Assembly (NCBI GenBank): GCA_013398295.1
Contig: VZSF01002036.1
Coordinates: forward strand, 330,014-394,013
DNA: 64,000 bases
Direction of reading: 5' to 3'
Source: Chionis minor
Taxonomy: Eukaryota; Chordata; Aves; Charadriiformes; Chionididae
Numbering within the stretch: position 1 is the first letter of the stretch; every line of letters starts with the position of its first letter. Below, one piece after another: positions 23,863 through 36,992 of the stretch. A program made the position numbers and the translations under genes. Below the pieces are notes generated by a model, which was not told where the DNA came from, searched no databases, and saw only the letters and a list, made by a program, of their open reading frames with translations.

Positions 23863-26399
23863 TCAAAGAATTTATCATCTTGTCTTCTATGGGATTACTC
23901 ATATACTTTAAGTTGAACAGGTGTTTAAGTGCTTTGCTGGATCAGGGCCAAACGGAGCTGGTATCGTGCCATTTCAGTGCCCCTTCTGCAGCTGTGGCAG
24001 AACAGGACTTGAGGCTGGTATACTACTGCTCCAAGTAATTGGCTTATCAGACACTGTAGTTTAAATGGTACAACCAGGACTAATTTTGAAAGGAAGAGAA
24101 TACTAGACTGAAATGTGGTACTACTAATACACGAAAATTATATTTGTGTGTCTCAAGTGATGCACAGAAGAGGGTTTTGGAGGCCTATCGCAATATTAGT
24201 CTGGGGTGTACTGCTATAAAACCACCAGTTTGAGATGCTACACTAAGGTAGGAATTATCTTCAAATAAACTGCATACGCCATAGAAGATTGTTCCAATCA
24301 CTTTCTTAACTGATGCAGCTACAGTGGTATTACATGGTTGTGTAGACAAGCTCTTAGTAACGTGTATTAGCGACTGTGGCTTTCTTCCTTTTGTTAGCTT
24401 TCTCAATCCCTACCCTATGTAATAACTAATTTAATGATCTGATTTATGTGCAGAGATGTAGGATTATGTCTGGGCAAAAGATGCCTGAGCATTTTACACA
24501 ATTCGTCTGGCTTTGATGTGTAGCAGATCAAAATGAAGTTCGAAAAGGAAGAGCTCGATGGAAAGGATCTACTAAAAGACTTATAATCTTATTGCACCAA
24601 GTTATTGTCCTTTTATCTGACAACTTTTGCACAGCTTATCTTTGTCCCCATACACTCACCATTGCTACTGTCTGGGAAATGTTTTCTTTTTCTCATATCT
24701 CCTCAGATTTCTCCATCTATCTACTACTGTTCTGCCGATATGCTAATAGAGAAGAGCCATGTGAAGAGCTAAATGCCTTCTCTTCCTCTTGTCGTCACTG
24801 TTTCCATTGACAGTAGTAGCTAAGTGAAGTATGTTTAGAAATTACTTTTGGAACAGTTACAGTTTACATTTCCTAACTTTCTCCAAGTATATTTGGGAAT
24901 TCAAAACGAAGATGAAAAATACTCTGAGGTATGGCTTGGCCAAAATGTTGATCTTATATGGAATGATGCCAGTTCACATAAACACCGTGGTACCACTCAG
25001 TACTTCAGCCAAACCCCAGCCAACAAACAGGCTCAGGTCTACTGAACTTCCTGCTAAATCCCTGGGCCACGTTCTGTGCCTGCTGCTGCTCCAGGTGAAG
25101 TAGAGGAACTGGAAACACACAGACCGGAAAACCTCTTAAGCGGGTGGGCGAATATTTGGTGAACATTTAGGCTATGTTCTTCAAAGGGTGCCTCATGCAC
25201 AGGCAATCTCAGCCCACTGAGGGTGGTGTTCTGGGGTGGAGGAAGGTTTGCTAGCACAAACGGTGCTCTAACAACGCCGCCTTTATACCACTGCTCTGAG
25301 GGCCATAGCAAGCCAGCCTGTCAAAGGGCAGTCGTGTCCAGCATCACCTCAGACGGGATGCTCAGGGCTGAAAGAGCAGCAATAGCTCTGCCTTTTTAAA
25401 GTGCCCATCTCTTTCAAATAGTGTGTCAAGCAAAGCTTGACAGGACACAGAGATTCATGCTTTTAAAGCAGGCATACTTTCTTGTGCAGCTCCTACTCCT
25501 AAGAAGATAACTATATAATATTTGGGGTTTGCTGTTTGTATTTAAAAGCCCTCAAGCATCTTCCTTGGTAGATCTCTATGTACACTGCAATTATGCATGC
25601 ATTAGGCACTAAATGAAAACAAAAGGCATTTAACGTTAATTACGCTGGAAAGTCACCATATTGTGATCATACACAGCATCACTATTGCTGCCCAGCTAGA
25701 TATCCCACTTTCATGCAAACAACAAAACCAAATTGAATTACATAAAAAGAAGCTACATACTGACTCCCAGCAGTATGTTTTGACAAAACACTTTGTCTAC
25801 TTAAATGATTTCAGATGCTGTAGTCAAAAGCCTTGACTGCAAATAATGGGTTCATAAAACCTATCTTTAAAATTTTACCTGACAGTAATGCTGTGCAAAT
25901 ATCTGCACTTCTAGTTCACCTTCTCCACTTGTTTACATCAGGATTTTAATAGAGTGGCTGTCACAGAACAACAGCTAAAGGCCACTGTTTGATAAGTTGC
26001 TGTAAAAATAGACTGTTTAAAATGAGAATTTCCTTCCTAAATTCAGCCATCACAAAAAGGTGGTGGTTAGGAAAATATTGAAGAGAGACAATTTCTAGGA
26101 GGACCGCAATAAAGTCTTTTAGAGTTCAGTGACATTCTAACCAGCCATGACTTTGTAAGAAACTACATTTCCCATCTGTCTTCAATCTTACTGAGAAATG
26201 ACAATACAAGGAAAATGGATGGATAAAGGAAAAGTCCGGGCCGGGGGGAGAGAGCGAAGAGAAAGAGAGAAAGAAATTTCTTTTTTTGGATTGGCTCACT
26301 TAGTCTCCATATGTAATATTTGAAGAATAAATTGACTCTCTCCTTAACCACCTGAAGAAAGAAATTAAACACTCAGGAAAGCCTCCAAAGTTTACCTAT
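23863..26399. other. noncoding interval
   Basis: No gene seen. A modestly GC-richer patch at about 25,040-25,380 has frames open on both strands but no recognisable product. A purine-rich tract containing CCGGGCCGGGGGGAGAGAG lies at about 26,222-26,278. Confidence 0.35.
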
Positions 26400-26475
26400 A
26401 GAGCAAAAAACTAACCAAAGATCTTCTGTCAGTCAGTGCCCTACCATTGAGCTGCTGGCTTTCCCCAAGCAGAAG
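26400..26475 (-). repeat. probable tRNA-derived SINE head
   Basis: On the minus strand the sequence reads CAGCTCAATGGTAGGGCACT, then GACTGACAGAAGATC, then TTTGGTTAGTT. The first phrase is a good tRNA A-box region ('gctcaatggtagagca'). The B box is decayed. Interpreted as an ancient SINE remnant, not a tRNA gene. Confidence 0.5.
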
Positions 26476-29400
26476 GCTGTGCAGAAGGTAGCTGGATGCT
26501 GATGGCCCTACATGACCTCCAGGCATGCACATCCAAGGCCCAACTTGCAAGAAGCCACCCTACACAGCAGCAGGTCTATATTGAATTGCTCTCATCGTGC
26601 AAGGTATGAGGTATGGGGAGGGAGTGTATTTTAGCCTCTTACTTCTTTCCTGAGGTGAAGGCATGATTTGGAGGGAGGTTTACTTTGCTCTGTCAAGAGG
26701 AGTGTGTAGCCACTGCTGTGCTCTTCTGTCATGAGGCAGAGTTGTACATTTCTGAATTTTCTCAAAAAGAGAGGGACTCCCCATCATCTCTAATAGCTGG
26801 TTAAGTGGCATAGCTGGATCCTGTCTGAATTCAGTATCATGCAGAGTAAGATTTCTATGGAGTTACTTGTAAAGGAGAATTTCAGAGCCAGAAAGAAGGT
26901 GGGAGAGATGCAGAATGGCTTAATATATTTTGTTTGGTTTAATCTAATCTTATTTTGTGCCAAATGTGTCGTTGCTCTCTGTTGTAGATCTTCAGTCTCA
27001 GCAGATTTTTGTATAGCCCACAGCCTTGGCGACATAGTAAATAATACTGGTATTTTAAGTATATACACCATGCTCCCTTGTATTTTACCAGAGCTAGAGA
27101 TATTTATGACCGCTTAGTAGCTATGAAGTATAAAATAGTTATATAGAGGGGTAACTTGCCTTTTTTGTATTTGATTTTGTTTTGTGGGTTTGTTTGGGGT
27201 TTTTTAATATGCTCTGATTTACTGATGATTTACTGAGACAAAACTTTCAGTTTTGTTGATGAGTTTGCGCCTGATGCTACTCAAGGAAGAAAGACAAGAG
27301 AAGAGCTATAGTCTGTGAGAGCAGATATGCAACTGCTAAAGCCCATTCTGCCAACCCCTACTTGTGTTCACCCATATTTCTCTGACTCCTGTGTCAGTAT
27401 TATGGAAGAATTCCTTTTCTACTTATTTGGGGTTCATTTTATGAATCATTCCTATTCATTCAATGATCAGAATACCTCTTCCAGATCCGAGAGTTGTGCT
27501 TACCCTCAGGCCTAATACAGCAAATGTCCTGTATGGCTCTCTAGAGCGACAGCACTAATAGCCGTAGCAGCAGGACTTCACTACAAGTCTCTGGAGTTTC
27601 CACTGAAACCAGAGCCTTAACGAGCACATACAAACCTAAGCCAGAGCACAGCACCCCCTGAACAAAAAAAAGTGTTGACCTAGAGCCGGCACAGGTGGGA
27701 CTACAGAGGAAGAAAACTAATAGTTTCAATTCTGCTAAATCATTTGGAAAAATAATTATGATTGTGATAATAAAATTCACTAATGAAGAGTGAATTTTAT
27801 AAAACATTAAGGGACTTCATTACGCAGAGGGGCTATGAAGCAGGTTTAGTAGGACTGAGGTCAGTAAAAATTAGGCAAATATCCATTGTTACCTCTAACA
27901 AGTCAATATATGAGACTGCAAAGGCTTTAAATAATTATAGTTTCATATCACAGTCTTTGTTCATTCCCTCCTTATGTTTTCTGTGAACCCACACAGTTAT
28001 TGCAGGGGATTGGATCCATGCCCGATGCTTTGGGCAGCGCTGCCCTTGCAATAGAAAGGGCACAGAACTGGTGTGAGCACCTGTGAAACCCACCTGTGCA
28101 CTGGGGTCCCTAAAGCTGCAAGCCCCTTCCCCTCTCCTCCTCCTCCCTCTGCGGGCTGCAGAATGCTCCCGTCAAGGAGGCAGATACCTACATTAGACCT
28201 TTCCCCCTTTACCTTATCAATACATAATACTAACAGCACAAAATAGCTCCAATTATTTCTTGCATTCCAAGAGCTGCTGAAGACATGCATTAGATGCTAT
28301 GCTTAGACCATGCCCCCAAAATGCTTTTTTACGGACAATACTAGAATGCCTATAAATTGTCAGCGTGGTTATTATGAAATAATTTGTACCTGTGCAGTGA
28401 CTTCCAGCAAAGACTGTAAAATGCTTTGGCGTTAGGAGAAGCCTCTCAATGTTTTCTGAGGAAAGAACTATTTCCAGTCAGGACCCTATGCAGAGATATT
28501 GCTGCCATTTGGTTTCTCTTGTCTTGTCTGGTTCAATTCCCAGTCTCACTTTTTTCAAGTCTTTTATTATTATGATTATTACTATTATTACTCTTTTTAC
28601 AGTAAAAATACAAAAGTCTGAATTATTATCAAGGCACTCTCTATTCCACCCGTGACTTTTAATGTCCCAGAGAAGAGTATAAGAGTCCAACTTTTTTGCT
28701 CATTTGCTATATGTAAGCCGTCTTTATGGAAAAGGGGATCTTAGGTATAGATCTGAAATATAGATCTGATTTTTCTCTCTTCTTTTCCTTTTTTCCTACT
28801 ATAAGTGCTTGTTTAAAAAGAAAGATGCCAAAGTACAACGAAACTCAAAGATACTGAGAAATCGACTTGCCTGATACACTATAGAAAGAGATTTAAGAGT
28901 ATGGCCTAAAAACCTGTGCTCTCACCATCAGTCAACAGCTCTGCTTCTTATGGTAAGTTGTTTTTAAACCAGGAGTACCTGAGAGATGTGTAAGGAAAAT
29001 TAAGATTGCATATTGATGGAAAAAAATGTAAAATACTCTGAAATATAGGAGATAGGGTGATGGAGACTGACCCCAGTCACCTATTATTTGTGTAATTTTA
29101 ATTACTCTCCCTTTAATTTAAGCAGCTGACACACACTTTCAGTGGTGTTCAGAAAGTTAATAGGGCAGCTGAGTAAGGATTTTAAGGTCATATTCTTGTC
29201 CTTTGGTGCTTATTTTATTTATTAGCTGTTGCATTAATATTCTTATGATTACAGAAATGATCATTTATGTATATAATGCATCTTACAATAGTACACAATA
29301 GTGAATATTGTAGTATTTATCTCTTAATATGTCTTCTCATCCTTGATTATTTAGCACTAAACTCACAAAAATAAAACAGTGTTTATATCAAGCGTCTTCA

Positions 29401-29861
29401 TTCTTTACATTATTTCTTAATTATGGTATGTAGTCATCAGTTTGCTGACAAGAATTTTTCTACGTGTCACTCTATCTTTGATTCCACCCTTCACGACTGA
29501 AATTAAAATATTGACAGAAATAATTTTGCATGAGCAGTAGAAAAGTCAAAGAAGCATTTAAACTAGAGGAGCTTCTACATTTATCACTTCTATATATGTA
29601 CATTTGTCCCTGATTTCCAGGTAGATAAACAGTAATGTTAGCAAAACTAGTGTACTGTCTCATACATGTCATGCATGTAGATAGATGATGACACAAGTTA
29701 ATTTTTTTAACCCAAACAAACCATAATTTGTATTATAAAAATAGAGAATATCTGATGTTTCTGGGCCATTGTGTCTTCAGGGTCAGGGGAGAATGGGAAT
29801 TGGTAGACTACCAGTATGCATAGAGTTTGGTCTGCTCATTTTTTAAATTTTTTTCCCACAG
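26476..29861. other. noncoding interval with one possible 21-bp exon
   Basis: No gene recognised. At 28,932-28,952 a 21-bp segment lies between a good acceptor (GTGCTCTCACCATCAG) and a near-perfect donor (TATG|GTAAGT). It keeps the phase-1 register (codons NSSASY). On its own it is too short to call. A TTATTATTATG-type A/T trinucleotide patch lies at about 28,565-28,592. Confidence 0.25.
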
Positions 29862-30196
29862 TTAACTGCCTCGTCCTCTATGCAGCTCTGTCCCTCTTGA
29901 TGGGCACAGCACAGGAAGGAGAGACAAATGTGAATCATGGAGTTGGTCAGGGACCTGCCTGCAAGTCACAACAGTGGCTTTCAAAAATAGAAGTGGACAA
30001 GAAAAGCATCCTCCAAGAGAATCATAAATCGATTGACAAGCTGGAGATGCCAGAGGGGTTCTTCATGCAAGAAGAGGTGTTGGTGGTATGGAAACACTGG
30101 TGGTTCTGGGAAAGCCCTGCTGAGCCCATGGCAGGAGGGACAGAGGGAGCTGCCAAGCTGCTGACTGCAGTGCTTGTGTTCCAGAGACATCTCTGA
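29862..30196 (+). other. candidate terminal exon with 110-codon open frame
   Basis: Seen: an excellent acceptor (pyrimidine tract ending TTTTTTTCCCACAG) followed by a frame open for 110 codons to a TGA at 30,194-30,196. The first residues are hydrophobic (NCLVLYAALSLLMGTAQEGE), then the frame becomes charged (KIEVDKKSILQENHKSIDKL) and Trp/Glu-rich. There is no in-frame ATG before the hydrophobic stretch, so a signal peptide would need an upstream exon. The region is GC-richer than its surroundings, which raises the chance of a long open frame. No poly(A) signal follows closely. Product not recognised. Confidence 0.2.
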
Positions 30197-33100
30197 GCAT
30201 TTCTGCCCCTCCAGCTCACCCCCTGCTTGGCTGGGCATGCAATCTGCCAAGGAGAACCTCCCCACTCCCATGCCTCCGGCAGAGACCTGCCCTCAGACAA
30301 TGCTCTGCCTCTCGCACCGGAGGTTGGTAATCAGAGTTTAAGGCAATGGGCACACTAATGAGGTGTGTCAGAAAAATTAAAGCTGGACTGATGACTGTTA
30401 AAATATTTCTCATAATTCTATGTGTGTTTTCATGCGTACTTTTTTCTTCTGCATAGGCAAAATGAACTGCTTTTCTGCTTAGAGGTTATCTTATGATGGA
30501 CCTTGTAAAACCTCGTAAGTTTTATAAACAACAGTGTGTGCGTGATGTAGTGACACACATCAGGAAGCATTCTCTGTTTTAAATTCATTGCAGTGAATCG
30601 ATCTCATAATGTTAACAAATCTTTTTACATATCATCCTGAAATGTCTGTTTGACTTAAACAGCAAGGTTTAGACATTGAGCAATAGGTAATGAGATCATG
30701 GTCAGCATTAGGATCTGAAGAGTTATAGAGATATGAGGGGGAGTGTGTTTTCGTGCTGTCAATAAATGTTGTAAATCCTAAATCAGACAATGTTGCAGTA
30801 ATATCTAGACCCAGCAATCTAAAGGTGGCATAAAAAATTCAAGAGCAGGAAGAGGACAGGCTACAAAGAGTCAGAACTGCTTAGCACTTCACAGAGTGTG
30901 CATGTGTGGTCAAGGCGAATTTCAAATATGCTGTATTGTCATCCTTCTATATTTGGTTGCACAACTGCAAGAAAATTCAATCTTCAGTCTATCATACAAA
31001 TAGGTAGGCCTGTGGAAATGCTCATCATTTTAATCCCAGCATGCTAATGCCCCCTGTGTGAATATAGATTTCTCAATTAAACTAAAGTAATTTGATGAAA
31101 GAACAAGTCTCGCAGGCGCGAGTAGAGGTTTCAGTAACAACAGCCTCAGCTATTTATTGCTGGAGAAGTGTTTTCGACTGGATGGTGCATGGCTAAGGCT
31201 AAAAGCTGTAAATGGATTTTTTGCTCAGGTACACTCCAAAATGTACATGCTTCAGTGGGAAAGGCATGAAACAGTCCCCAACTTGGCTGTGCTCTTGAAA
31301 GTGCATCTCTACATCCCATAGAGTTAAATTTCCAAGGCCCCCTTGGAGCTCATGCATGATATGGAGCTGTGATGCTTTTTCTGGGCTCTCCTTTGATGTA
31401 GGTCTGTGCCGACTTCTTTCTAAGAAATCTCCAGACCCACAGGCTATTTTAAGGGATAGGACAAAATGTGTGTCTCCAGCCAAAGAATAAGTATCATAAA
31501 TGGGTGAAATGACCTCACATTAATACAACCCATGTAGCCTTATCTACTTACAGTGGTTTATATTTTTAACTACTGGATATTTATAAAAAGTCACCATCTC
31601 TATTGGCATTTGACAAAGGACACAGTTAAATGGACCTGGCATTTTCGTATTCATGTTGTTGAGCTACTTGAATTAAGGTTCAGGCACTATATGATACTGT
31701 GTATTTTATGGATTAAAAAAAGACCTAATTCCCGTGTAGACAACAAGATCTAACATTTCTTCCTGCGAAGTTTAGCTTCATTCTTTTTATAAACAGGAAA
31801 ATATTTTTTCCAACTCCTCAGGGATGACCTTAATTTTAGTGCTTTGTCTCACACAGGTATGTGCCTTACTTGCACATGTCTGTACGGATGCACTTTCCGG
31901 AATACATGAGAATTTTATTTTAATTACATTTTTCTCTGAATTGTACTACATTATTTTCTCCCTTTCTTTAGTCTGTTCATTTTTAGGCCATAAATATTAT
32001 TAACCCACAGAGATTTGTTTCTGCTTTCTTTAGTTAATTAAAGACACCGTTGGATTTATCTTGTGCTACCACCAGGAGGGCGCAACAAGTGAAATATTGT
32101 ATTACTAGATGGTTCATTCATTAGCATAAAATAATCAGTGCTTTTGAATACCAGCACTTCAATGTCTCAGGTTTGGGGTTTTGTGATTGCATCTAGGAAG
32201 CAGTAGCAGTAGTAGAGGGATAAAGAAGAGGGGAGAGACAGACTGAGAAAGAAAAAAGAGGGAAAGCGACACACCTATTGCGATTAGCAGGTTTCCTTAA
32301 GAAAAGACACAGGGAATTTGACAAAAAGGAGAGTGTACAAGTTAAGCTTGCCTGGAGGCATATCTAACTGGCACCTACAACATAACATGGGAGTAAGCTA
32401 AAGCAATTCCCTTCTCTGCTGCTAACAGAGATTGAATAATTACAAAACCATTTTCTACCACATGACTTCTCCCTTTGGGGGAAAAAAGCCCCAAATAAAC
32501 TACCATATGGTCCTGAAAAATATTTCGACTCGTTCCACCTAATGTTTATCAATGCAAAGTAATGTTATTTTTCCAAAAGGAGAGGTGCCCCATGATAACG
32601 TACACAAATACATAAAGACACATGCAGACATTTAATGCATGTTGCACCTAATTGGAGAGAGCTTATCACTGAATGTCAGAGAATACAGACTTCTCCAGAA
32701 GCTGCTCACTGTCTCTCTTACTCCCCTGGGGTCACAGTCTGATTTGCCTTCGTCCTGGGACACAGATCTGCTGTTGGCCCAGACTCAATGGAAGACTTTG
32801 GGTAACTTGTAGAGAGAGACCACATGCCTTGGCATTATCTTGGACCTCCTTCAAAACCCTTTTCCCTAGGTATTTCTCCACCCTTTCTCTGAGCTTTTCA
32901 TGATTGTATGAAAAATTAATAGGACTCTGAGCCATATAGCCTTTTCTCCCTAATTGCATCAGGGTGTAGGAAGGTGAAGCAATGATATAATAGGGGAGTC
33001 TGAGGCTCCATGCCCAAACCAGGGAAATCCACTTACAGAGGGGCCACCTCTGTGTACAGATGTAGGTGGTGTGACCTATTTCTGGGACATTTTTTTCCAT

Positions 33101-36100
33101 TTTTGGGAGAGACACCAGTAATTCATTCTTCCTTTCCCAGGAATAAAATAAGAACCCAGACACATTGATTATTAATCATTCATTTGGGGACTCTCCTCCC
33201 TCTTGACCAATGACATAATCTTCAGTGAACAATATGTATACTGTAATTGACATTTGCACACAAAAAAAATCAGGTTATATTGTATGCATCTGCACTAATA
33301 AAAATAGTCATCTTTCAAATCCTCCTTTTCAAAGTCTCACTGAACAGACTTCAATATCTATATAGCATTTATTTTGACCTTCGCCTCTCTGATCTCCCTG
33401 CACTCGGGAACTGTACAGCAATACAATATAATAGAAGCATACTTTATTAAAATACACATTTAGGCTGCAGTGTTCAGAAGCTCCAAAGTTAGGTGCACAG
33501 GAAGCTTTGCATGCATTTGGAGGTTCAGCCTTTTTAGGTGTCACATAAAATGCCAACGATACATGTCACTCTGAAAGTCAGTTGCATAATTATCTTCTAA
33601 ACAGCACTGTTGATGTGTTGTGTAATTGCAAGAACTCAATGGGTCATCCCAAACTGAGTCTACGCTTCTGCTTGTTTAAGATCCCTATTTTTGATATTGC
33701 AGATAATTTAATTCTATCTGTTATGGTAACCAAGAGTTCTAGACAAAGATCAGTCACTCCTACTTGAAGATGAGTCACAATTTTAGCATGTCCTACTTCC
33801 AGAATTTGTTTTTGCTTGGGTTTGCTTTGCTTTGAGAGAGAATGAGAACATATACCGGTTGCTACTTCAGTTGTATAAACTCTGTTTTCTCCCATAAAAG
33901 ACACCCAGATGCATCTGAACATTTGAGTAATTAGGAGACAGATATGTTCATTATTGTTAGATTGTTTTATGTAAAGATTCTCTTTTGTTTTTAGCAATTC
34001 TAATGAAAAACATTGAGGCTAACAGCAAGCAATTAACTCATGAAAATTCAGGTTTTTCTAAAAATATTAGCCACTAGGTACAAACCTTAGTATTCATGTT
34101 AAAAGAATAACATTTTTATTTGTGTTTGGGTGTGCAAGAGAGAGCGACTATATCTGAGACTGATGGAGCAATCGTGGAGGAAGTAGGATGGACCAGTGGA
34201 AGATAAAGAGCACTAGGAAACAGAACACCTTTGAGCACAGGGAGGGCTCCGTGCCGTTAGTATGTATTTTCAGAAGTGTGGTAACTGCAGGAATCACAAT
34301 AGAAAGTGCTGCATTTTATGTATTTTAAAAGTATTCTCTTGGATGATGAATCATCAAGCACTGTTACTTTAATCAGTGACTCCCTGCAGAAACAAATGCT
34401 GAAATGTATGAGAAAATATTAGTCCTAATGACTTTCCTTTGGAAAATATTACTAGTATAGTAATTTTAATTAAGGAAGAATTTAGCACTTTTGTATTTGT
34501 ATTCCCAATGTCAAACTCTTTTGTTATCACACTTACACCTCTGTTATTAATGTTAGCCATGGTTTGCAAAAGAGGAAAAGCTAGTTATCAATGAATAATT
34601 CAGGCTCCATAACTGTCAGACCTCATTATTTTAAATAAGGCCTGGTAGTTCCAGTTGTAACTGGCTAATTGCATCATTTAAACTTAAACTGTTAGAATAT
34701 TTCATATAATTCACGATTTAAAAAAACTTTTTATACATTCAAAACTACTGTAGTACATAGGGCAATTTGCTTTAAATCAGCCTGAGAGAACAAAGAGACA
34801 TTCAAGTTGTGATACGAGTCCTCAAGTTGTTAAAATAAAAAGAAGAAAAAATGTGGTGAAATTGATATATCCAGTAGTTGAAATGAAACCCTATCATTAG
34901 AATGAAATGATATAAAATACCTGTAAAAGTGGAAGTTGAAAAAATTAAAACACCTGAAACTAATGAACTAAGATGAAACCCAACACTCAATGAAGCTCTT
35001 TTGCAAGACAGTTCAAATACTGTCAAGGAAAATGTTTCCTTTTATGTGGCCATATTCTCTGCTCTGGTTTGTTTTCTGGCAGTAAACATGTAATTCCCAA
35101 GGCAGCTACAAATAGATGCCACGGTGAACTATAAAAAAATTGAATCACTGTTTTTCCAAAAGGATCAAGGGAGTAATTTTTATTTTTTAATAACTTTAGT
35201 TTGTGATTAGATAATTTTAACAATATTTTAATTTGGTTTGATTTATCTGATAATAATTTACCCTTAATAAAACAGACTTGATAGAGTGAGAGGGAAATAC
35301 ATTTTACATACAGTTTTCTTCACTGTGCATGCCAAGAGTCAAGGATCATTATAAACTAGACTAATCTTAAAATGTTAGTTTAATCTTTCTCTTCAGCTTC
35401 ATTCTCAGATTACACCCAACAGGGTAATCTGTTATATGTATGTATCCAGCAACTGTAAAGTGGGAGAGGTTAACATGTACATTTAAATGTGCCTATTAAA
35501 AAAGACAATACAACCCAGGCCTGTCCTGAAAGCTATTTGTAAGTAGCACATTAAAACTTGTACAGTAAAGGAACATGATCCTCATTTTCCAGATGGGATT
35601 CTGAAATTCAAGGCAAGCTATACACAATTTCCATAGTGTCTTTGTCCCCCATACTTCTGAAGCAAAACGAGTTTATCTGGGACTCAGAGTCTGGCTTACA
35701 GCTTTAATGGGATGCTCTAAGAGAAAACATGGTAGACTACCTGAGTGTTGTAAAAATGAGAAAGCTGTCTCTGCTGTTTCTGGAATCATTCTGGCATATT
35801 ATTTCTTTCTTTATTTAATTAAAAAAAATGAAAAACACACCACAACTCTCAGCTCTCATGTTGAAACTATAAATTTCAGCCCACATACCCATTAAGAATA
35901 TCATTAAGGCTGTGGAGGTTACACAGCAAGGGCTTGGATCTTATCCGATATGTAGCAGTCTTGCATTGCTGGATATCTTGTAAAAGCCACCCCTACATTT
36001 CTGCATCATACTGGAGGTCATTACAGAATACATACAGAAACTGTGTGTGTTCTTGTGTTTGAGAGCAGAATCGGTGCACCACACAGATTAGCTTCCCAGG

Positions 36101-36762
36101 TTTTCCACCTGCTGAAACTGAGCCATTTCTACTTGTGCAAAAACCACATCTAGCAATAATTGGTCCCCACAGAGATGCAGACTATCATATTCTCACATTC
36201 TTCTGAGATCCGTAAACTAAAAGTCCAGGTTTCTTGGGAGTTGTATCTCTTAAGAAGACAGACAGCATCAGGTTGGGTTTTCCAAATCTTTGCTTAAGGC
36301 ACATTTAAGGACCATAAACATTCTCTCCCCACCCCTCAATCCTAACCTCCCTCTTTGTGGGAGTTTTGTACTCCCTGGGCAGAAGTCAGCATGAGGTAAG
36401 TCAATTAGACCTGAAATTTTCCATGTTAGCTGTACTTGGACCAGAAACATTATAAGCAAGCTACCATAATTATGGGCCTGGAATGTCTTATTTTGCCAGT
36501 TGCTATAATATTTTTTTAAATGGTAATCACAAAGACAATAGTTCTCCCTTCTCGGAATGTAGCAAAGTGATATGCCATAAAGTGCTAAATAACTCCGGCA
36601 GTTAATACTTTGGGTGCCAAAAGGAAGTCATGCAGTACCTGCTATGGTCAGGTAATATATCGTAAAGAGGAAGGTAGAAGAGACTGAAGATGACACATGA
36701 CATGTGATCTGGGTGCCTACAATTGCTTGTAAACATTTGTCATGTCTTTATGGGTAGTTCAA
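30197..36762. other. long noncoding interval
   Basis: No gene seen in about 6.5 kb. A purine-rich tract lies at about 32,208-32,267. A 143-codon minus-strand frame at 32,732-33,163 has no recognisable domain or splice context. A likely SINE remnant is listed at 35,575-35,960. The 34.0-35.4 kb part is AT-rich, unique and enhancer-like in texture. Confidence 0.35.
35575..35960 (-). repeat. possible MIR-like SINE remnant
   Basis: At 35,579-35,620 the + strand reads TCCTCATTTTCCAGATGGGA then CTGAAATTCAAGGCAAG. This follows the reverse complement of the classic MIR phrase 'gcctcagtttccccatctgtaaaatgagga'. At about 35,915-35,945 it reads GGTTACACAGCAAGGGCTTGG, resembling the next part of the same consensus. 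The two pieces are about 300 bases apart, so either an insertion separates them or one match is chance. Confidence 0.4.
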
Positions 36763-36793
36763 GATCATCAGCTCCAATGATCATCAGCTCAAT
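36763..36793. repeat. tandem duplication of a 15-16 bp unit
   Basis: GATCATCAGCTCCAAT at 36,763-36,778 is followed directly by GATCATCAGCTCAAT at 36,779-36,793. The copies differ by one base deletion. Simple local duplication. Confidence 0.9.
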
Positions 36794-36941
36794 GTCCATG
36801 GTTAGACAGCACTTTCTGGTGCTTCTGGTGGTTAAGACTAGTTCTTCAGTTGTCAGATTGGGTATTGGCATCCAGAGGTGGAGGTGCTCCAGCAGGGTCA
36901 CAGCTCTGGCACTCAGTGCCTGTGTGTTCCTTTCATTTCAG

Positions 36942-36992
36942 GGTTTCTTATCATCTTAGCTCTGGTTTGGTTCGTTGAAGGATTATTATTAG
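36942..36992 (+). other. candidate exon encoding a hydrophobic helix (51 bp, phase 1-1)
   Basis: Seen: strong acceptor (TGTTCCTTTCATTTCAG) and consensus donor (TTAG|GTAAGT). Only one frame is open: two bases, 16 codons, one base. It encodes FLIILALVWFVEGLLL, a near-continuous hydrophobic stretch of membrane-helix length apart from one Glu. The length divisible by three and the single open frame in phase 1 match 21,495-21,656 upstream and 43,098-43,262 downstream. Inference: if coding, it would add a membrane segment to the predicted protein. The family is not recognised, and short A/T-rich exons often look hydrophobic by chance because T at the second codon position encodes such residues. Confidence 0.25.

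Noticed and set aside
32732..33163. 143-codon minus-strand frame
   Set aside because: No recognisable domain or splice context, and ordinary composition. The + strand shows a vague resemblance to LINE-type text that could not be firmed up.
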